DNA of 64,000 nt from Enterobacterales bacterium (GCA_015654925.1 JAATFX010000120.1:1-64000); one strand, 5' to 3'. Shown: positions 1 through 8,623, counted from the first letter of the stretch. A program made the numbers and translations. Notes: a model not told the origin generated them from the letters alone.

Positions 1-178
1 GCCGCCCAGCCACGGCGAGGCGCAGGGGGAAGATGATATGGACGATCGGCAAAAACTGATCGCCGCGCTGGAGAAATCCGGCTGGGTACAGGCCAAGGCA
101 GCCCGGCTGCTGGGCATGACGCCGCGCCAGGTGGCTTATCGCATCCAGATTTTAAATATCAATATGCACCGGTTATAG
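1..178 (+). CDS. nifA: NifA C-terminus (partial): nif-specific sigma-54 activator
   Basis: The window opens inside a reading frame (codons from base 2) that ends at TAG 176-178. The visible 58 residues are the C-terminal DNA-binding region of NifA: an acidic linker, then a Fis-type helix-turn-helix around AKAARLLGMTPRQVAYRIQI, closely resembling the Klebsiella NifA terminus. NifA binds TGT-N10-ACA enhancers and activates sigma-54 promoters of nif operons; such a site lies upstream of nifB here. The GAF and AAA+ domains are outside the window. In Klebsiella nifB follows nifA directly, whereas here rlmF intervenes on the other strand. Confidence 0.93.
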   Translation, partial: PPSHGEAQGEDDMDDRQKLIAALEKSGWVQAKAARLLGMTPRQVAYRIQILNINMHRL

Positions 179-187
179 CCTGCATTG

Positions 188-238
188 CCCTGCGGTTTAC
201 CGCGGGGCGTCCCCCCGGCGCCGTTGCCGTCAGGGGGG
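188..238. terminator. Hairpins between convergent nifA and rlmF
   Basis: Two GC-rich dyads lie in the 63-bp gap between the converging genes. The first is CCCTGCGG-TTTA-CCGCGGGG (188-207, one G-T pair) and the second pairs CCCCCC with GGGGGG (211-238). Neither is followed by a clear T-tract, so intrinsic termination is not assured; placement between converging genes is the main support. Confidence 0.4.
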
Positions 239-241
239 AGA

Positions 242-1219
242 TTACCGCCAGCGTTCGGCGGCCCACTGCGCCTGCTGTTCGGCATTATGGAACGTCCAGG
301 CGATAAACCGGCTGATTTTTTGCCCCTGCGCCATGTCGACGGTGCGCACGTCGCTGGCCCCGGCCCGCTTTATGGCGGCATACAGCGGTTCCAGGGTAGT
401 GTGCTTGGAAATCAGCGAGGTAAACCACAGGCAGTTTTTGCTTTTGCCGACGCTCTCTTCGACCATTTTACCGACAAATGCCAGTTCCCCGCCTTCGCAC
501 CACAGCTCGTTATGCTTGCCGCCGAAATTTTGCACCGGCACGGCGGGCACCTCGCCTTTACCCAGCTTATGCAGCTTGCGCCGGGTGCTGGCGGTGGCTT
601 CTTCCGCCGACCCGTGGAACGGCGGGTTGCACATCGTGGCGTCGTAACGTTCGGCGATGCCGATAATACCGTTAAACATGGCATCGGTTTGTTTTTGCTG
701 GCGCAGGCGCACGCTGTTTTTCAACGTCGGGTTCATCGCCACGATCATTTTGGCGGAATTCAGCGCCACCGGGTCGGTTTCCGTGCCGGTAAAACGCCAG
801 CCGTAATCATGCTGGCCGATGATGGGATAAATGCAGTTGGCGCCAATACCGATATCCAATATCGCCACGCCGCGGCCGCGCGGGATCGCGCCGCCGTTGC
901 TGGCGGCCAGCAGATCCGCGAGATAATGCAGATAATCCGCGCGCCCCGGGATCGGCGGACAGAGATAGTTGGCCGGGATATCCCAATGTTCGATACCGTA
1001 AAAATGCTGCAACAGCGCGCGGTTAATCATTTTTACCGCGGCCGGGTCGGCAAAATCCACCGAAATGTCGCCCCAGGCATTGGGCTTGACGAACGGTTCA
1101 AGGGCCGGGCAACTGGCGATCAGCGCGGGAAAGTCGTAACGCTCGCGGTGACGGTTACGCGGATGCAGGTGATTTTTCTGCTGCGGGAAGCTTTTCTTTT
1201 TTTCCACCGGATTTTCCAT
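242..1219 (-). CDS. rlmF: 23S rRNA (adenine-1618-N6)-methyltransferase RlmF
   Basis: This 325-residue protein matches RlmF (YbiN), a cytoplasmic SAM-dependent methyltransferase that makes m6A1618 in 23S rRNA. Hallmarks are the HPRNRH motif near the N-terminus, the SAM-binding DIGIGANCIYP segment, the catalytic NPPF tetrapeptide (CNPPFHGSAEEA) and the C-terminal RFIAWTF. Start ATG 1217-1219 (MENPVEKKK) gives a length near the E. coli 308 residues; a start 29 codons upstream is possible but lacks family similarity. It lies in reverse orientation between nifA and nifB. RlmF is a housekeeping enzyme with no known nif role, so the position probably reflects insertion or rearrangement. Its upstream region overlaps the nifB control region. 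Confidence 0.93.
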   Translation of the reverse strand: MENPVEKKKSFPQQKNHLHPRNRHRERYDFPALIASCPALEPFVKPNAWGDISVDFADPAAVKMINRALLQHFYGIEHWDIPANYLCPPIPGRADYLHYLADLLAASNGGAIPRGRGVAILDIGIGANCIYPIIGQHDYGWRFTGTETDPVALNSAKMIVAMNPTLKNSVRLRQQKQTDAMFNGIIGIAERYDATMCNPPFHGSAEEATASTRRKLHKLGKGEVPAVPVQNFGGKHNELWCEGGELAFVGKMVEESVGKSKNCLWFTSLISKHTTLEPLYAAIKRAGASDVRTVDMAQGQKISRFIAWTFHNAEQQAQWAAERWR

Positions 1220-1361
1220 CAATTTTTCCACCGACAATGTTCCACCGACCCGGAGTGATGCAGTAACAGGCCATTTCGGCGCATACGATAGCACAACGCG
1301 CGGCAAACCGCCGACGATAACGTCTTGGCGCGGTATTGCCTGAACCCGAGGGCGGCGGGAT

Positions 1362-1377
1362 TGTCGGTTTTAAGACA
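1362..1377 (+). promoter_or_regulatory. NifA upstream activator sequence for nifBQ
   Basis: TGT-CGGTTTTAAG-ACA is an exact TGT-N10-ACA NifA enhancer, and the flanks extend the dyad (ATTGTC / GACAAT). It lies about 107 bp upstream of the sigma-54 -24/-12 element of nifB, a normal distance for enhancer-bound activators. The position is seen directly; NifA binding is inferred from consensus and context. Confidence 0.8.
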
Positions 1378-1420
1378 ATGTCATCGCCGCGCGGGATTAA
1401 AGACAACATCATGGGGCAGG

Positions 1421-1433
1421 TAAATGATTGAAT
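1421..1433 (+). promoter_or_regulatory. Possible IHF site between UAS and nifB promoter
   Basis: TAAATGATTGAAT matches the complementary IHF consensus (YAANNNNTTGATW) at all but one or two positions. It sits between the NifA UAS and the -24/-12 element, where IHF normally bends DNA. AT-rich DNA gives such matches by chance, so confidence is low. Confidence 0.35.
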
Positions 1434-1469
1434 TGCTGTTAAAGCATAAGGTTAACGCCGTGGTCCGGC

Positions 1470-1485
1470 GGGCATGGCGATTGCA
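1470..1485 (+). promoter_or_regulatory. Sigma-54 promoter of nifBQ
   Basis: GGGCATGGCGATTGCA carries GG (1471-1472) and GC (1483-1484) separated by exactly 10 bases, as in TGGCAC-N5-TTGCW (14 of 16 positions). Predicted transcription start is about 1496, 28 bp before the nifB ATG. Confidence 0.8.
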
Positions 1486-1523
1486 ATAACCAGGATAACG
1501 TTGTCCTGATTAAGGCGGTTTAC

Positions 1524-2954
1524 ATGGCATCCTGTCATTCTTCTTCAATTCCTGCCGCTGCCCGGGGTTGCGGCGCGGCCGACGCCGGTTCGGCGCCAAC
1601 CCCGCTGCAGGCGGACAAAGCGGCGCAGCATCCGTGCTACTCGCGCACGGCCCATCATCGTTACGCCCGTATGCATCTGGCGGTGGCGCCGGCGTGTAAT
1701 TTGCAATGCCATTACTGCAACCGCAAATATGACTGTAGCAACGAATCCCGCCCCGGCGTGGTCTCGGAAGTGCTTTCTCCCACCCAGGCCATAGCCAAGG
1801 CCCGCCACGTGGCGGCGGCGCTGCCCCAGCTTGCGGTGATCGGCATCGCCGGCCCCGGGGACCCGCTGGCGAATATCGCCCGTACCTTTAACACCCTGGA
1901 AGGGCTGCGCCTGGCCCTGCCGGATATGAAACTTTGCCTTTCCACCAACGGCCTGGCCTTGCCGGAGGTCGTCGATCGGCTGGTGGATATCGGCGTCGAT
2001 CACGTTACCGTGACGGTCAATGCGCTGGATGTGGATATCGCGACGCAAATTTACCCGTGGTTATGGTTTGACGGCGAGCGCCTGGCCGGGCGCGAGGCCG
2101 CCGCCCTATTATTGGAACGCCAGCAGGAGGGCATTCGCCGCTTGACCGCCAGGGGAGTGCTGGTAAAAATAAACTCGGTGCTGATCCCCGGCATCAACGA
2201 CCATCATCTGCCAGCGGTCAGCGAAAAAGCCCGGGAGTGGGGCGCGTTTTTGCACAACGTCATGCCGCTGATTTCCCAGCCGGAGCATGGCACGGTATTT
2301 GGCCTGGGCGGGCAGCGGGAGCCCACATCCCTGGAAGTTGATGATGTGCGCCGCCGCTGCGGCGCATCGATGCCGCAAATGGCCCATTGCCAGCAGTGCC
2401 GGGCGGATGCCATCGGCATGCTGGGCGAAGATCGCAGCCAAAGTTTTCCTTTGTCGTCCATTCCCGCGGCCCCGGCGCCCTACCTGCCGGTCATGCGCCG
2501 GCGCACGCAAATTCATGCCGCTATCGCCAGCCAGGGGGAATCGGAATCCGCCGACGCCTGCCTGGTGGCGGTGGCGACCCGGGAGGGCGGCCTTATCGAC
2601 GAGCACTTCGGCCACGTATGGCGTTTCCAGATTTACAGCGTTTCCGCCGCCGGCGTGCTGCCCATCGGCGAGCGTTTTACACCGCGGTTTTGCACCGATA
2701 AAACCGCGTGCGAAGAGGACGATGAACGCCAGCATGAACAACGGCTGGAAGCGGTAGTGGCGCTGCTGGCGGACGTGTCGGCGGTATTTTGCGCCCGCAT
2801 CGGCCTGGGGCCGTGGCAGCGCCTGGAGCAGGCCGGCATCGAGCCGAATATCAAGGGCGCCTGGCGGCCGGTGAAGGAAGTGGTGGAGGAGTGGCGTCGG
2901 CAGCGCGACCGCGATGGCGCCATGAACGGCCCGGACATACAGGGTGTCGCCTGA
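1524..2954 (+). CDS. nifB: NifB, nitrogenase cofactor radical SAM enzyme
   Basis: NifB builds the NifB-co (Fe8S9C) precursor of FeMo-co from 4Fe-4S clusters and SAM. The 476-residue protein has the radical-SAM triad C58-x3-C62-x2-C65 (CNLQCHYC), followed by the FeMo-co family signature CNRKYDC, GIAGPGDPLA and the NifB-specific CxxCRADA region near residue 290. A C-terminal NifX-like domain (about 345-455, starting LVAVATREGGLIDEHFGH) is fused, as in Klebsiella and Azotobacter. The start is preceded by AAGGCGG. The stop overlaps the nifQ start by one base, so the two genes are translationally coupled. Transcription is expected from the NifA/sigma-54 promoter just upstream. Confidence 0.97.
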   Translation: MASCHSSSIPAAARGCGAADAGSAPTPLQADKAAQHPCYSRTAHHRYARMHLAVAPACNLQCHYCNRKYDCSNESRPGVVSEVLSPTQAIAKARHVAAALPQLAVIGIAGPGDPLANIARTFNTLEGLRLALPDMKLCLSTNGLALPEVVDRLVDIGVDHVTVTVNALDVDIATQIYPWLWFDGERLAGREAAALLLERQQEGIRRLTARGVLVKINSVLIPGINDHHLPAVSEKAREWGAFLHNVMPLISQPEHGTVFGLGGQREPTSLEVDDVRRRCGASMPQMAHCQQCRADAIGMLGEDRSQSFPLSSIPAAPAPYLPVMRRRTQIHAAIASQGESESADACLVAVATREGGLIDEHFGHVWRFQIYSVSAAGVLPIGERFTPRFCTDKTACEEDDERQHEQRLEAVVALLADVSAVFCARIGLGPWQRLEQAGIEPNIKGAWRPVKEVVEEWRRQRDRDGAMNGPDIQGVA

Positions 2955-3499
2955 TGCGTAATCCCCCTGCCGACAACCCGCGCCATGAGCCGGCGGAGCT
3001 TTGGCTGCGCCGTTTAATGATCAATCATAACGAAGGGCGGGCGCGCTTCCCGCTGGCTATGGGGCTGCCGGAGGAAGAATACCGGCGCCTGGCGCGGCGG
3101 TTGCTGCCTGGCCTGCGCCCCCGGCCGGAACCCTTGCGCCGGCAGGATCAATTGCTGTCGGCGCTGCAACGCCCGCGCCGGCAAGAGCGCGAGGCGCTGG
3201 CGCAATGGCTGCGGCAGTATTTGATTGCGGACGGCGCGCCGCTGCATTTGCCGATCGCCGCCGCGGCCATGGGCTTTAACCATCTTTGGCAGGATTTGGG
3301 CCTGGCGTCGCGCGGGGAATTGCGCCAATTAATGGCCGCCTGTTTCCCGGCGCTTATTGCCATGAATGCGCAAAATATGCGCTGGAAGAAGTTTTTCTAC
3401 CGCCAGCTGTGCCTGGCGCAAACCGGCGAAATCAACTGCCGCTCGCCCAGCTGCGATAGCTGCTGCGAGCGGGAGATCTGTTTTACCGCCGACGATTAG
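2954..3499 (+). CDS. nifQ: NifQ, molybdenum donor for FeMo-cofactor synthesis
   Basis: NifQ is an Fe-S protein that delivers molybdenum to the NifEN/NifH complex. The 181-residue product has the family core (RWKKFFYRQLC) and the cysteine cluster at its C-terminus, C-x4-C-x2-CC-x4-C ending ICFTADD, which carries the Mo-Fe-S cluster in characterised NifQ proteins. Start ATG 2954 overlaps the nifB stop (TGATG). The stop TAG overlaps the hutG stop by three bases on the other strand, so the nif block ends exactly where the hut block begins. Confidence 0.93.
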   Translation: MRNPPADNPRHEPAELWLRRLMINHNEGRARFPLAMGLPEEEYRRLARRLLPGLRPRPEPLRRQDQLLSALQRPRRQEREALAQWLRQYLIADGAPLHLPIAAAAMGFNHLWQDLGLASRGELRQLMAACFPALIAMNAQNMRWKKFFYRQLCLAQTGEINCRSPSCDSCCEREICFTADD

Positions 3500-4296
3500 C
3501 GGGGCTGCTGCCCCCAGGATACCAGCGTCGCCAGCAGCGCGCGCAGCACCTGCTGCAATTGGCCGGCGCGCTCCGCCACGTAATCGAACGGCGGCTGTTC
3601 CTGCATATAATTACACTGCGCCAATTCAAGCTGCACCGCGTGTTGCCGCGCATGGGGCTGACCGTAGGCCCGGGTAATATAGCCCCCTTTGAAGCGGCCG
3701 TTAATCACCGAACTGAACGGCTGTTGCCCGCAAAATTCAACCAGCGCGTCGCCCAGGGACGGCGCGCAGCTCAGTCCATCGTTGGTGCCGAGATTCAAAT
3801 CCGGCAACCTGCCGTCGAACAGCCGGGGAATTACCGAGGCAATGGAGTGGGCATCAAACAGCAACGCATACTCATGGCGGGCTTTGATTTCGCTTAGGCA
3901 GTCCTGCAATTTCCGGTGATAAGGGTGCCAGATCTGGTCAAGGTAGCGTTTACGCTCATCGCTATCCGGCGCCGAGCCGGGCTTGAAGGTCGGCGTACCG
4001 TCAAACAGGGTTTGCGGATACAGGCCGGTGGTGGCGGTGGCGTAGAGCGGCCGATCGTCCGGCGGCCGGTTTAAATCGATGACCATGCGCGAATAATTAC
4101 CGATCAGAATATGCGCGCCCAGGCCGCGGGCGAAATCATAAAGCCTGGGAATATGCCAATCGGTGTCCGGCAACGGGCGGGCGGCGTCGCTGAGGCCGTC
4201 TTCCACCGCCGGGGTCAGCCGGGTACCGGCATGGGGAATGCTTAATAACAAAGGAATGGTACCGGGTTCATACGTATAAGGTTCGGTAATGTTCAC
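3496..4296 (-). CDS. hutG: N-formylglutamate deformylase HutG
   Basis: HutG hydrolyses N-formylglutamate to glutamate and formate, the last step of the five-step histidine pathway. The protein fits the N-formylglutamate amidohydrolase family: LLLSIPHAGTRL near the N-terminus, DTDWHIPRLYDFA, RMVIDLNRPPDDRPLY and the metal-site DAHSIASVIPRLFDGRLPD. The GTG start at 4296 has AGGAGG nine bases upstream and gives 266 residues, the normal length; an in-frame TTG at 4323 would include the ribosome-binding site and is unlikely. It is the last gene of hutC-hutI-hutG, 33 bp after hutI. Confidence 0.94.
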   Translation of the reverse strand: MNITEPYTYEPGTIPLLLSIPHAGTRLTPAVEDGLSDAARPLPDTDWHIPRLYDFARGLGAHILIGNYSRMVIDLNRPPDDRPLYATATTGLYPQTLFDGTPTFKPGSAPDSDERKRYLDQIWHPYHRKLQDCLSEIKARHEYALLFDAHSIASVIPRLFDGRLPDLNLGTNDGLSCAPSLGDALVEFCGQQPFSSVINGRFKGGYITRAYGQPHARQHAVQLELAQCNYMQEQPPFDYVAERAGQLQQVLRALLATLVSWGQQPR

Positions 4297-4329
4297 TAAC
4301 AGTGCCCTCCTGGTTAGCTGCAATAATAA

Positions 4330-5544
4330 TTATGAGCGGCGTACGCCGCGATAAATAACGCTGCCGGCGAGCTGTCCGCCCAGCCAATAGGCCAGTTCGG
4401 CGGGGTGCGATACCGGCCAATGCACGAAATCGGCCATTTTCCCGGGTTCCAGCGTGCCGTGGGTCTGTGCGAGTCCCAGCGCCCGCGCCGCGTTGCGGGT
4501 GACGCCCGCCAGCGCTTCTTCCGGCGTCATGCGAAATAGCGTACAGCCCATATTGAGCATCAGCCGCAGCGAACAGGCGGGCGAGGTGCCTGGATTGATA
4601 TCGCTGGCCAATGCCATCGGCACGCCGTGCTCGCGAAACAGCGCCACCGGCGGCAGTTGGGTTTCGCGCAGCATATAACAGGCGCCGGGCAGCAATACCG
4701 CCACGGTGCCGGATTGCGCCATGGCCCGGGCATCCCCGCCGGTGGCGTATTCCAGATGATCCGCCGACAGGGCCCCATACCGCGCCGCCAGCGTGCCGCC
4801 GCCCAGGGAAGAGAGCTGCTCCGCGTGCAATTTCACCGGTAATCCGGCCAGGCGGGCGGCGTCGAACACCCGGGCGATTTGGGCGGGGGAAAAGGCCAGA
4901 TGCTCGCAAAATCCGTCCACCGCATCGGCCAGGCCGAGGGCGACCACTTCGGGTATCCACCGTTCGCAGATCAGCGTCACGTACTCATCGGACCGGCCCT
5001 GATATTCCGGCGGAACCGCATGGGCCGCCAGCAGGGTGGTTTTAACCTGCACCCGGTATTTTTGTGCGATGCGCCGGGCGACCCGCAGCATTTTGATTTC
5101 GCTCTCCAGGGTCAGCCCGTAGCCGGATTTGATTTCGATACAGGTGACGCCGTCGGCCATCAGCATCGCCAGCCGGCCTTCGGCCAGGGACAATAGCTCA
5201 TCTTCGCTGGCCGCGCGGGTGGCGTTGACCGTCGACAGAATGCCGCCGCCGGCGGCGGCGATTTCCGCATAGCTCGCCCCATTGAGCCGCTGCTCGAATT
5301 CACGGCTGCGATTGCCGCCGAACACCAGATGGGTATGGCAGTCAATCAGGCCGGGGGTAATGATACCGCCGCCAAAATCATGGATGGGCGTCCCGTCGCA
5401 GGGCGGCAGCGCGCCGCGCGGTCCCACCCAGGCGATGCGATCGCCGCTCACGGCAATGGCGCCGTCCGTTATCAGGGCGTAGCGGCCCTCGCGCAGGGTC
5501 GCCACATCGGCGCCCAGCCAAACGCTATCAAATACAACCGACAT
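4330..5544 (-). CDS. hutI: Imidazolonepropionase HutI
   Basis: HutI hydrolyses 4-imidazolone-5-propanoate to N-formimino-L-glutamate, the third step of histidine breakdown. The 404-residue protein shows the amidohydrolase metal site [10 protein letters not shown] after GLI, the substrate-loop KSGYGL, HAEQ and HLEYA histidines, and [10 protein letters not shown] with the metal aspartate. GGAGG precedes the ATG. It sits between hutC (29-bp gap) and hutG, and is probably cotranscribed from the hutC promoter under HutC repression. Confidence 0.96.
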   Translation of the reverse strand: MSVVFDSVWLGADVATLREGRYALITDGAIAVSGDRIAWVGPRGALPPCDGTPIHDFGGGIITPGLIDCHTHLVFGGNRSREFEQRLNGASYAEIAAAGGGILSTVNATRAASEDELLSLAEGRLAMLMADGVTCIEIKSGYGLTLESEIKMLRVARRIAQKYRVQVKTTLLAAHAVPPEYQGRSDEYVTLICERWIPEVVALGLADAVDGFCEHLAFSPAQIARVFDAARLAGLPVKLHAEQLSSLGGGTLAARYGALSADHLEYATGGDARAMAQSGTVAVLLPGACYMLRETQLPPVALFREHGVPMALASDINPGTSPACSLRLMLNMGCTLFRMTPEEALAGVTRNAARALGLAQTHGTLEPGKMADFVHWPVSHPAELAYWLGGQLAGSVIYRGVRRS

Positions 5545-5573
5545 CGATAATCCTCCCTCTCCCGTCCGTATGG

Positions 5574-6323
5574 TTAAGCAATAAAGCTGCCAAAAAGCTG
5601 ATAGCGCGTGCCGGGGTACAACAGGCGCGCCGAGGTCACCACCAATTTGCCGAACCAGGTGCGGCGGTGAATCAATAAACAGGGTTCGTTTTCCCCCAGT
5701 TGCAGCAGTTCGCGTTCCCGGGCGCTGGCATTAATCGCTTCTACCCGATGCTCGCCGGCGGTGAGCGGGGCGGCCTGGGTCAGGTAAAAATAGGGGGTGA
5801 TACGGTTAAAATCCTGCTGCAAATAATCGGGCGCGGTCAGGGGATTGACGCAGCGATCTTCCAATTGCACAGCGATATCGTTTTCGTAATGCACGATCAT
5901 CGAGTGAAACAGCTGCTGGCCGGGCTGGATGCCCAGGGACAATGCTTCCTCCGCCGTGGACTGGCGCGCCTCCAAAGTCAGCAGCTTGCTGCTGTGCCGG
6001 TGTCCCCGGGCGGCAATCTCGTCGGCGATATTGCGCACTTCGAGCAGGGCGGTTTGCGGTTTTAGCTCGGCGACAAAGGTGCCGACCCCCTGCATCCGCA
6101 GCAAATACCCTTCGCCGGTCAGCTCGCGCAGCGCCCGGTTAATGGTCATGCGGCTGACGCCCAGTTCGGCCACCAGTTCGCTTTCCGACGGAATGCGCTG
6201 ATGGGGTTCCCAGGCCCCGGACCGTATCTGCTGGACGATAGCTTGTTTAACCCGCTGGTAAATCGGGGCGGGAGTGTCACTCATGATGGCGGAGAGCTGC
6301 GCCGCGGACTGCATTTCAGTCAC
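5574..6323 (-). CDS. hutC: Histidine utilisation repressor HutC (GntR family)
   Basis: This is a HutC-subfamily GntR regulator. The N-terminal winged helix ([42 protein letters not shown]) is followed by a UTRA ligand domain containing [18 protein letters not shown], as in Klebsiella and Pseudomonas HutC. Urocanate is the known inducer of the family. The GTG at 6321-6323 has GAGG eight bases upstream and is taken as the start (249 residues); ATG 6314 is the alternative. It heads the hutCIG operon, diverges from hutF across an operator-like site, and probably represses itself and the other hut units. Confidence 0.93.
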   Translation of the reverse strand: MTEMQSAAQLSAIMSDTPAPIYQRVKQAIVQQIRSGAWEPHQRIPSESELVAELGVSRMTINRALRELTGEGYLLRMQGVGTFVAELKPQTALLEVRNIADEIAARGHRHSSKLLTLEARQSTAEEALSLGIQPGQQLFHSMIVHYENDIAVQLEDRCVNPLTAPDYLQQDFNRITPYFYLTQAAPLTAGEHRVEAINASARERELLQLGENEPCLLIHRRTWFGKLVVTSARLLYPGTRYQLFGSFIA

Positions 6324-6387
6324 GTTTCCAACCTCGATGAACGGGAGATAATAATAAAATAGTTTACTGTTCAATTCAGCGTATGTA

Positions 6388-6401
6388 TATGTATAGACAA
6401 G
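6388..6401. promoter_or_regulatory. HutC operator-like site between hutC and hutF
   Basis: TATGTATAGACAAG differs at two positions from the motif CTTGTATAGACAAG found before the hut transporter genes. It lies in the divergent hutC/hutF gap and could repress both directions. Assigned from recurrence at three hut promoters. Confidence 0.65.
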
Positions 6402-6468
6402 TGGATAAGCATTTCATCTGGATGGACCCGCATTACCCTCTTTTCCATAACATTAACCGGAAACCGCC

Positions 6469-7842
6469 ATGCCCGTCTATTTTGCCCCCCGAGCGCTGTT
6501 GGCGCAGGGTTGGACCGATAACGTCCTGCTGCATGTGAATCAACAAGGTCATCTTACCGCCGTGGAACCCCATGCCGACCCGCGCGGGGCCACGGTCCTG
6601 GCCGGGCCGGTGGTGCCCGCCATGCCCAATTTGCATTCCCACGCCTTCCAGCGCGCCATGGCCGGGCTGACCGAAACCTTCGGCGACCCGCAGGACAGCT
6701 TCTGGACCTGGCGCGATGTGATGTATCGCATGGTGCAGCGCCTGTCGCCGGATCAGGTCGGTATTATCGCCCGCCAGCTCTATATCGAGATGCTGAAAGG
6801 GGGCTACACCCAGGTGGCGGAGTTCCATTATTTGCATCACGGGCCGCAGGGACAGGCGTACGCCAACCCGGCGGAAATGGCGTTGCACATCAGCGAAGCG
6901 GCGGCGCAAAGCGGCATCGGCCTGACGTTATTGCCGGTGTTATACAGCTACAGCGGGTTTGGCGCGCAGGCGGCTCAACCGGGACAGCGCCGCTTTATCC
7001 AGGATACCGAGGGCTATTTACGCCAGCAGCAGGCGCTGGGCGCCCATATGGCGAAGGTTGAACATCAGCGCCTGGGGCTATGCTTCCACTCCCTGCGGGC
7101 GGTCACCGGCCAGCAAATCCAGGCGGTGCTGGCGGCATCCGACGCGGACGCGCCGGTGCATATACACGTGGCGGAGCAGCTAAAGGAGGTGGCGGACTGC
7201 GTCAATTGGTCGGGGGCCAGACCGGTGCGGTGGCTGCTGGATCACGCGCCGGTGGATAGGCGCTGGTGCCTGATCCACGCCACCCATCTCGATGACGGTG
7301 AAATCGGCGCGCTGGCGCAAAGCGGCGCGGTGGCCGGGCTGTGCCCCACCACCGAGGCCAATCTGGGGGACGGCATTTTCCCGGCCGACGACTATCTGCG
7401 CCAGGGCGGACGCTGGGGCATCGGGTCGGATAGCCACGTGTCGCTAAACGTGGTGGAAGAACTGCGCTGGCTGGAGTATGGCCAGCGCCTGCGCGACCGG
7501 CGCCGCAACCGGCTGGCCGATGCGCGCCGGCCCTCGGTGGGGGATAACCTATACCTGGGGGCGCTGCAAGGGGGCGCCCAGGCCTGCGGCGCGGCGCTCG
7601 GCCAATTGGCCGCGGGGCATCGCGCGGACTGGCTGGTGCTCGACGGCCAGGACCCTTATATCCAGGCCACCGCCGACGAAGCATTGCTCAATCGCTGGCT
7701 GTTCGCGGGCGGTCAGGGACAAATCCGCGATGTGTTTGTCGCCGGCCGCCAGCTTATCAATGCGGGGCATCATTCTTTGGAACAACAAAGCGCCCGGGAT
7801 TTTGCCGCCGTATTGCGCGACCTGCGCCAGGACGCGTCATGA
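6469..7842 (+). CDS. hutF: Formimidoylglutamate deiminase HutF
   Basis: HutF deiminates N-formimino-L-glutamate to N-formylglutamate and ammonia. With HutG it defines the five-step histidine pathway typical of pseudomonads, in place of the one-step formimidoylglutamase. The 457-residue amidohydrolase has the metal-binding NLHSHAFQRAMAG near residue 55, EFHYLHH, HIHVAEQ, IHATHLDD and GSDSHVSLN. Its end overlaps hutD by four bases (ATGA). It diverges from hutC and is likely expressed when HutC is released. Confidence 0.95.
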   Translation: MPVYFAPRALLAQGWTDNVLLHVNQQGHLTAVEPHADPRGATVLAGPVVPAMPNLHSHAFQRAMAGLTETFGDPQDSFWTWRDVMYRMVQRLSPDQVGIIARQLYIEMLKGGYTQVAEFHYLHHGPQGQAYANPAEMALHISEAAAQSGIGLTLLPVLYSYSGFGAQAAQPGQRRFIQDTEGYLRQQQALGAHMAKVEHQRLGLCFHSLRAVTGQQIQAVLAASDADAPVHIHVAEQLKEVADCVNWSGARPVRWLLDHAPVDRRWCLIHATHLDDGEIGALAQSGAVAGLCPTTEANLGDGIFPADDYLRQGGRWGIGSDSHVSLNVVEELRWLEYGQRLRDRRRNRLADARRPSVGDNLYLGALQGGAQACGAALGQLAAGHRADWLVLDGQDPYIQATADEALLNRWLFAGGQGQIRDVFVAGRQLINAGHHSLEQQSARDFAAVLRDLRQDAS

Positions 7843-8432
7843 GCCGGGCGGGGCGGTTTGCGTACGACACCTTGCCGGTGAGCCGGTGGCGGAACGGCGG
7901 CGGCGAAACCCGGGAAATCATCAGTTGGCCGCCGGCGGAACAAGCCGCCGGGGAATTTGGCTGGCGGGCCAGTATCGCCACCCTCGATCGGGACGGCGAT
8001 TTTTCGGCGTTTCCCGGTATCGATCGCATTATTACCCTGCTGGAGGGGCGCGGGGTGGAACTGCATAACGGCCGCGGCGCGGCCCACGCACTGGTCAATC
8101 CCGGCCGGCCCTACGCTTTTGCCGGTGAAGATGCCGTAAGCGCCACGCTGTTGGGCGGACCGAGCCGGGATTTTAATATCATGACCCGCCGGGGGGATTA
8201 TCTGGCCGGAGTGACGCGCATCGCCGGGGAGCAGATCCTGCCCGCCGGGAACAGCGGGGTGGTCTACGTGCTGGCCGGGCGGTGGCTTATTGACGGGGAC
8301 GCGCCGCTGGAGGCGCGCCAGGGCATCTGGTGGCACGACCGTGCGCGGCCGCTGCGCCTGCAACCGGCGGACGCGCGGGGGATTGCGCTCTGGGCCGATA
8401 TCCGCGGGCCAATGCGAGCTGGTGGTGCGTGA
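7839..8432 (+). CDS. hutD: HutD family cupin protein
   Basis: This 197-residue protein belongs to the HutD family, recognised by the N-terminal LPVSRWRNGGGETREI and by GWRASIATLDRDGDFSAFPGIDRIITLLEGRG. The fold is a bicupin. HutD is found in many hut operons and has been proposed to limit hut expression or bind a pathway intermediate; its biochemistry is not settled. It is translationally coupled to hutF. The last part of the gene is very GC-rich, and a 300-bp regulatory gap follows. Confidence 0.9.
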   Translation: MSRAGRFAYDTLPVSRWRNGGGETREIISWPPAEQAAGEFGWRASIATLDRDGDFSAFPGIDRIITLLEGRGVELHNGRGAAHALVNPGRPYAFAGEDAVSATLLGGPSRDFNIMTRRGDYLAGVTRIAGEQILPAGNSGVVYVLAGRWLIDGDAPLEARQGIWWHDRARPLRLQPADARGIALWADIRGPMRAGGA

Positions 8433-8477
8433 CGCGCCATTATGGGTCATTGGCGGCACGGGCCTTGGGCGGCGCGG

Positions 8478-8503
8478 GGCGTGCGCCGATATGGGCGCAC
8501 GCC
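8478..8503. promoter_or_regulatory. Perfect 10-bp inverted repeat upstream of hut transporter promoter
   Basis: GGCGTGCGCC-GATATG-GGCGCACGCC is a perfect dyad about 150 bp before the predicted sigma-54 start. It could be an enhancer site; its core resembles an NtrC site but with 6 rather than 5 central bases. It could equally be a hairpin ending the hutFD transcript; there is no T-tract. Confidence 0.45.
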
Positions 8504-8567
8504 GGGTAAAGCGCATACGGTATCTGCGGCACCGATCCTAAGCGGCGCGTGAGGCGGGACGGAGAAA

Positions 8568-8615
8568 GGCGCCGGCCGGGGCGCCCGTGCCCCCGCCGGG
8601 TTAATACGGCGGGGG
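8568..8615. other. Two further GC-rich dyads in the hutD-transporter gap
   Basis: GGCGCC-GGCCGG-GGCGCC (8568-8585) and CCCCCGCCG-GGTTAATA-CGGCGGGGG (8590-8615) lie just before the sigma-54 promoter. The second could form a strong hairpin at the end of the hutFD message. No gene is visible in 8433-8732. Confidence 0.45.
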
Positions 8616-8623
8616 TAACAAAG

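Noticed and set aside
185-1258. Long plus-strand open frame opposite rlmF
   Set aside because: It is the antisense shadow of rlmF in GC-rich DNA, with no family resemblance and no convincing ribosome-binding site.
6420-6460. Possible sigma-54 promoter for hutF (TGGATGGACCCGCAT)
   Set aside because: GG and GC are separated by 8 rather than 10 bases.
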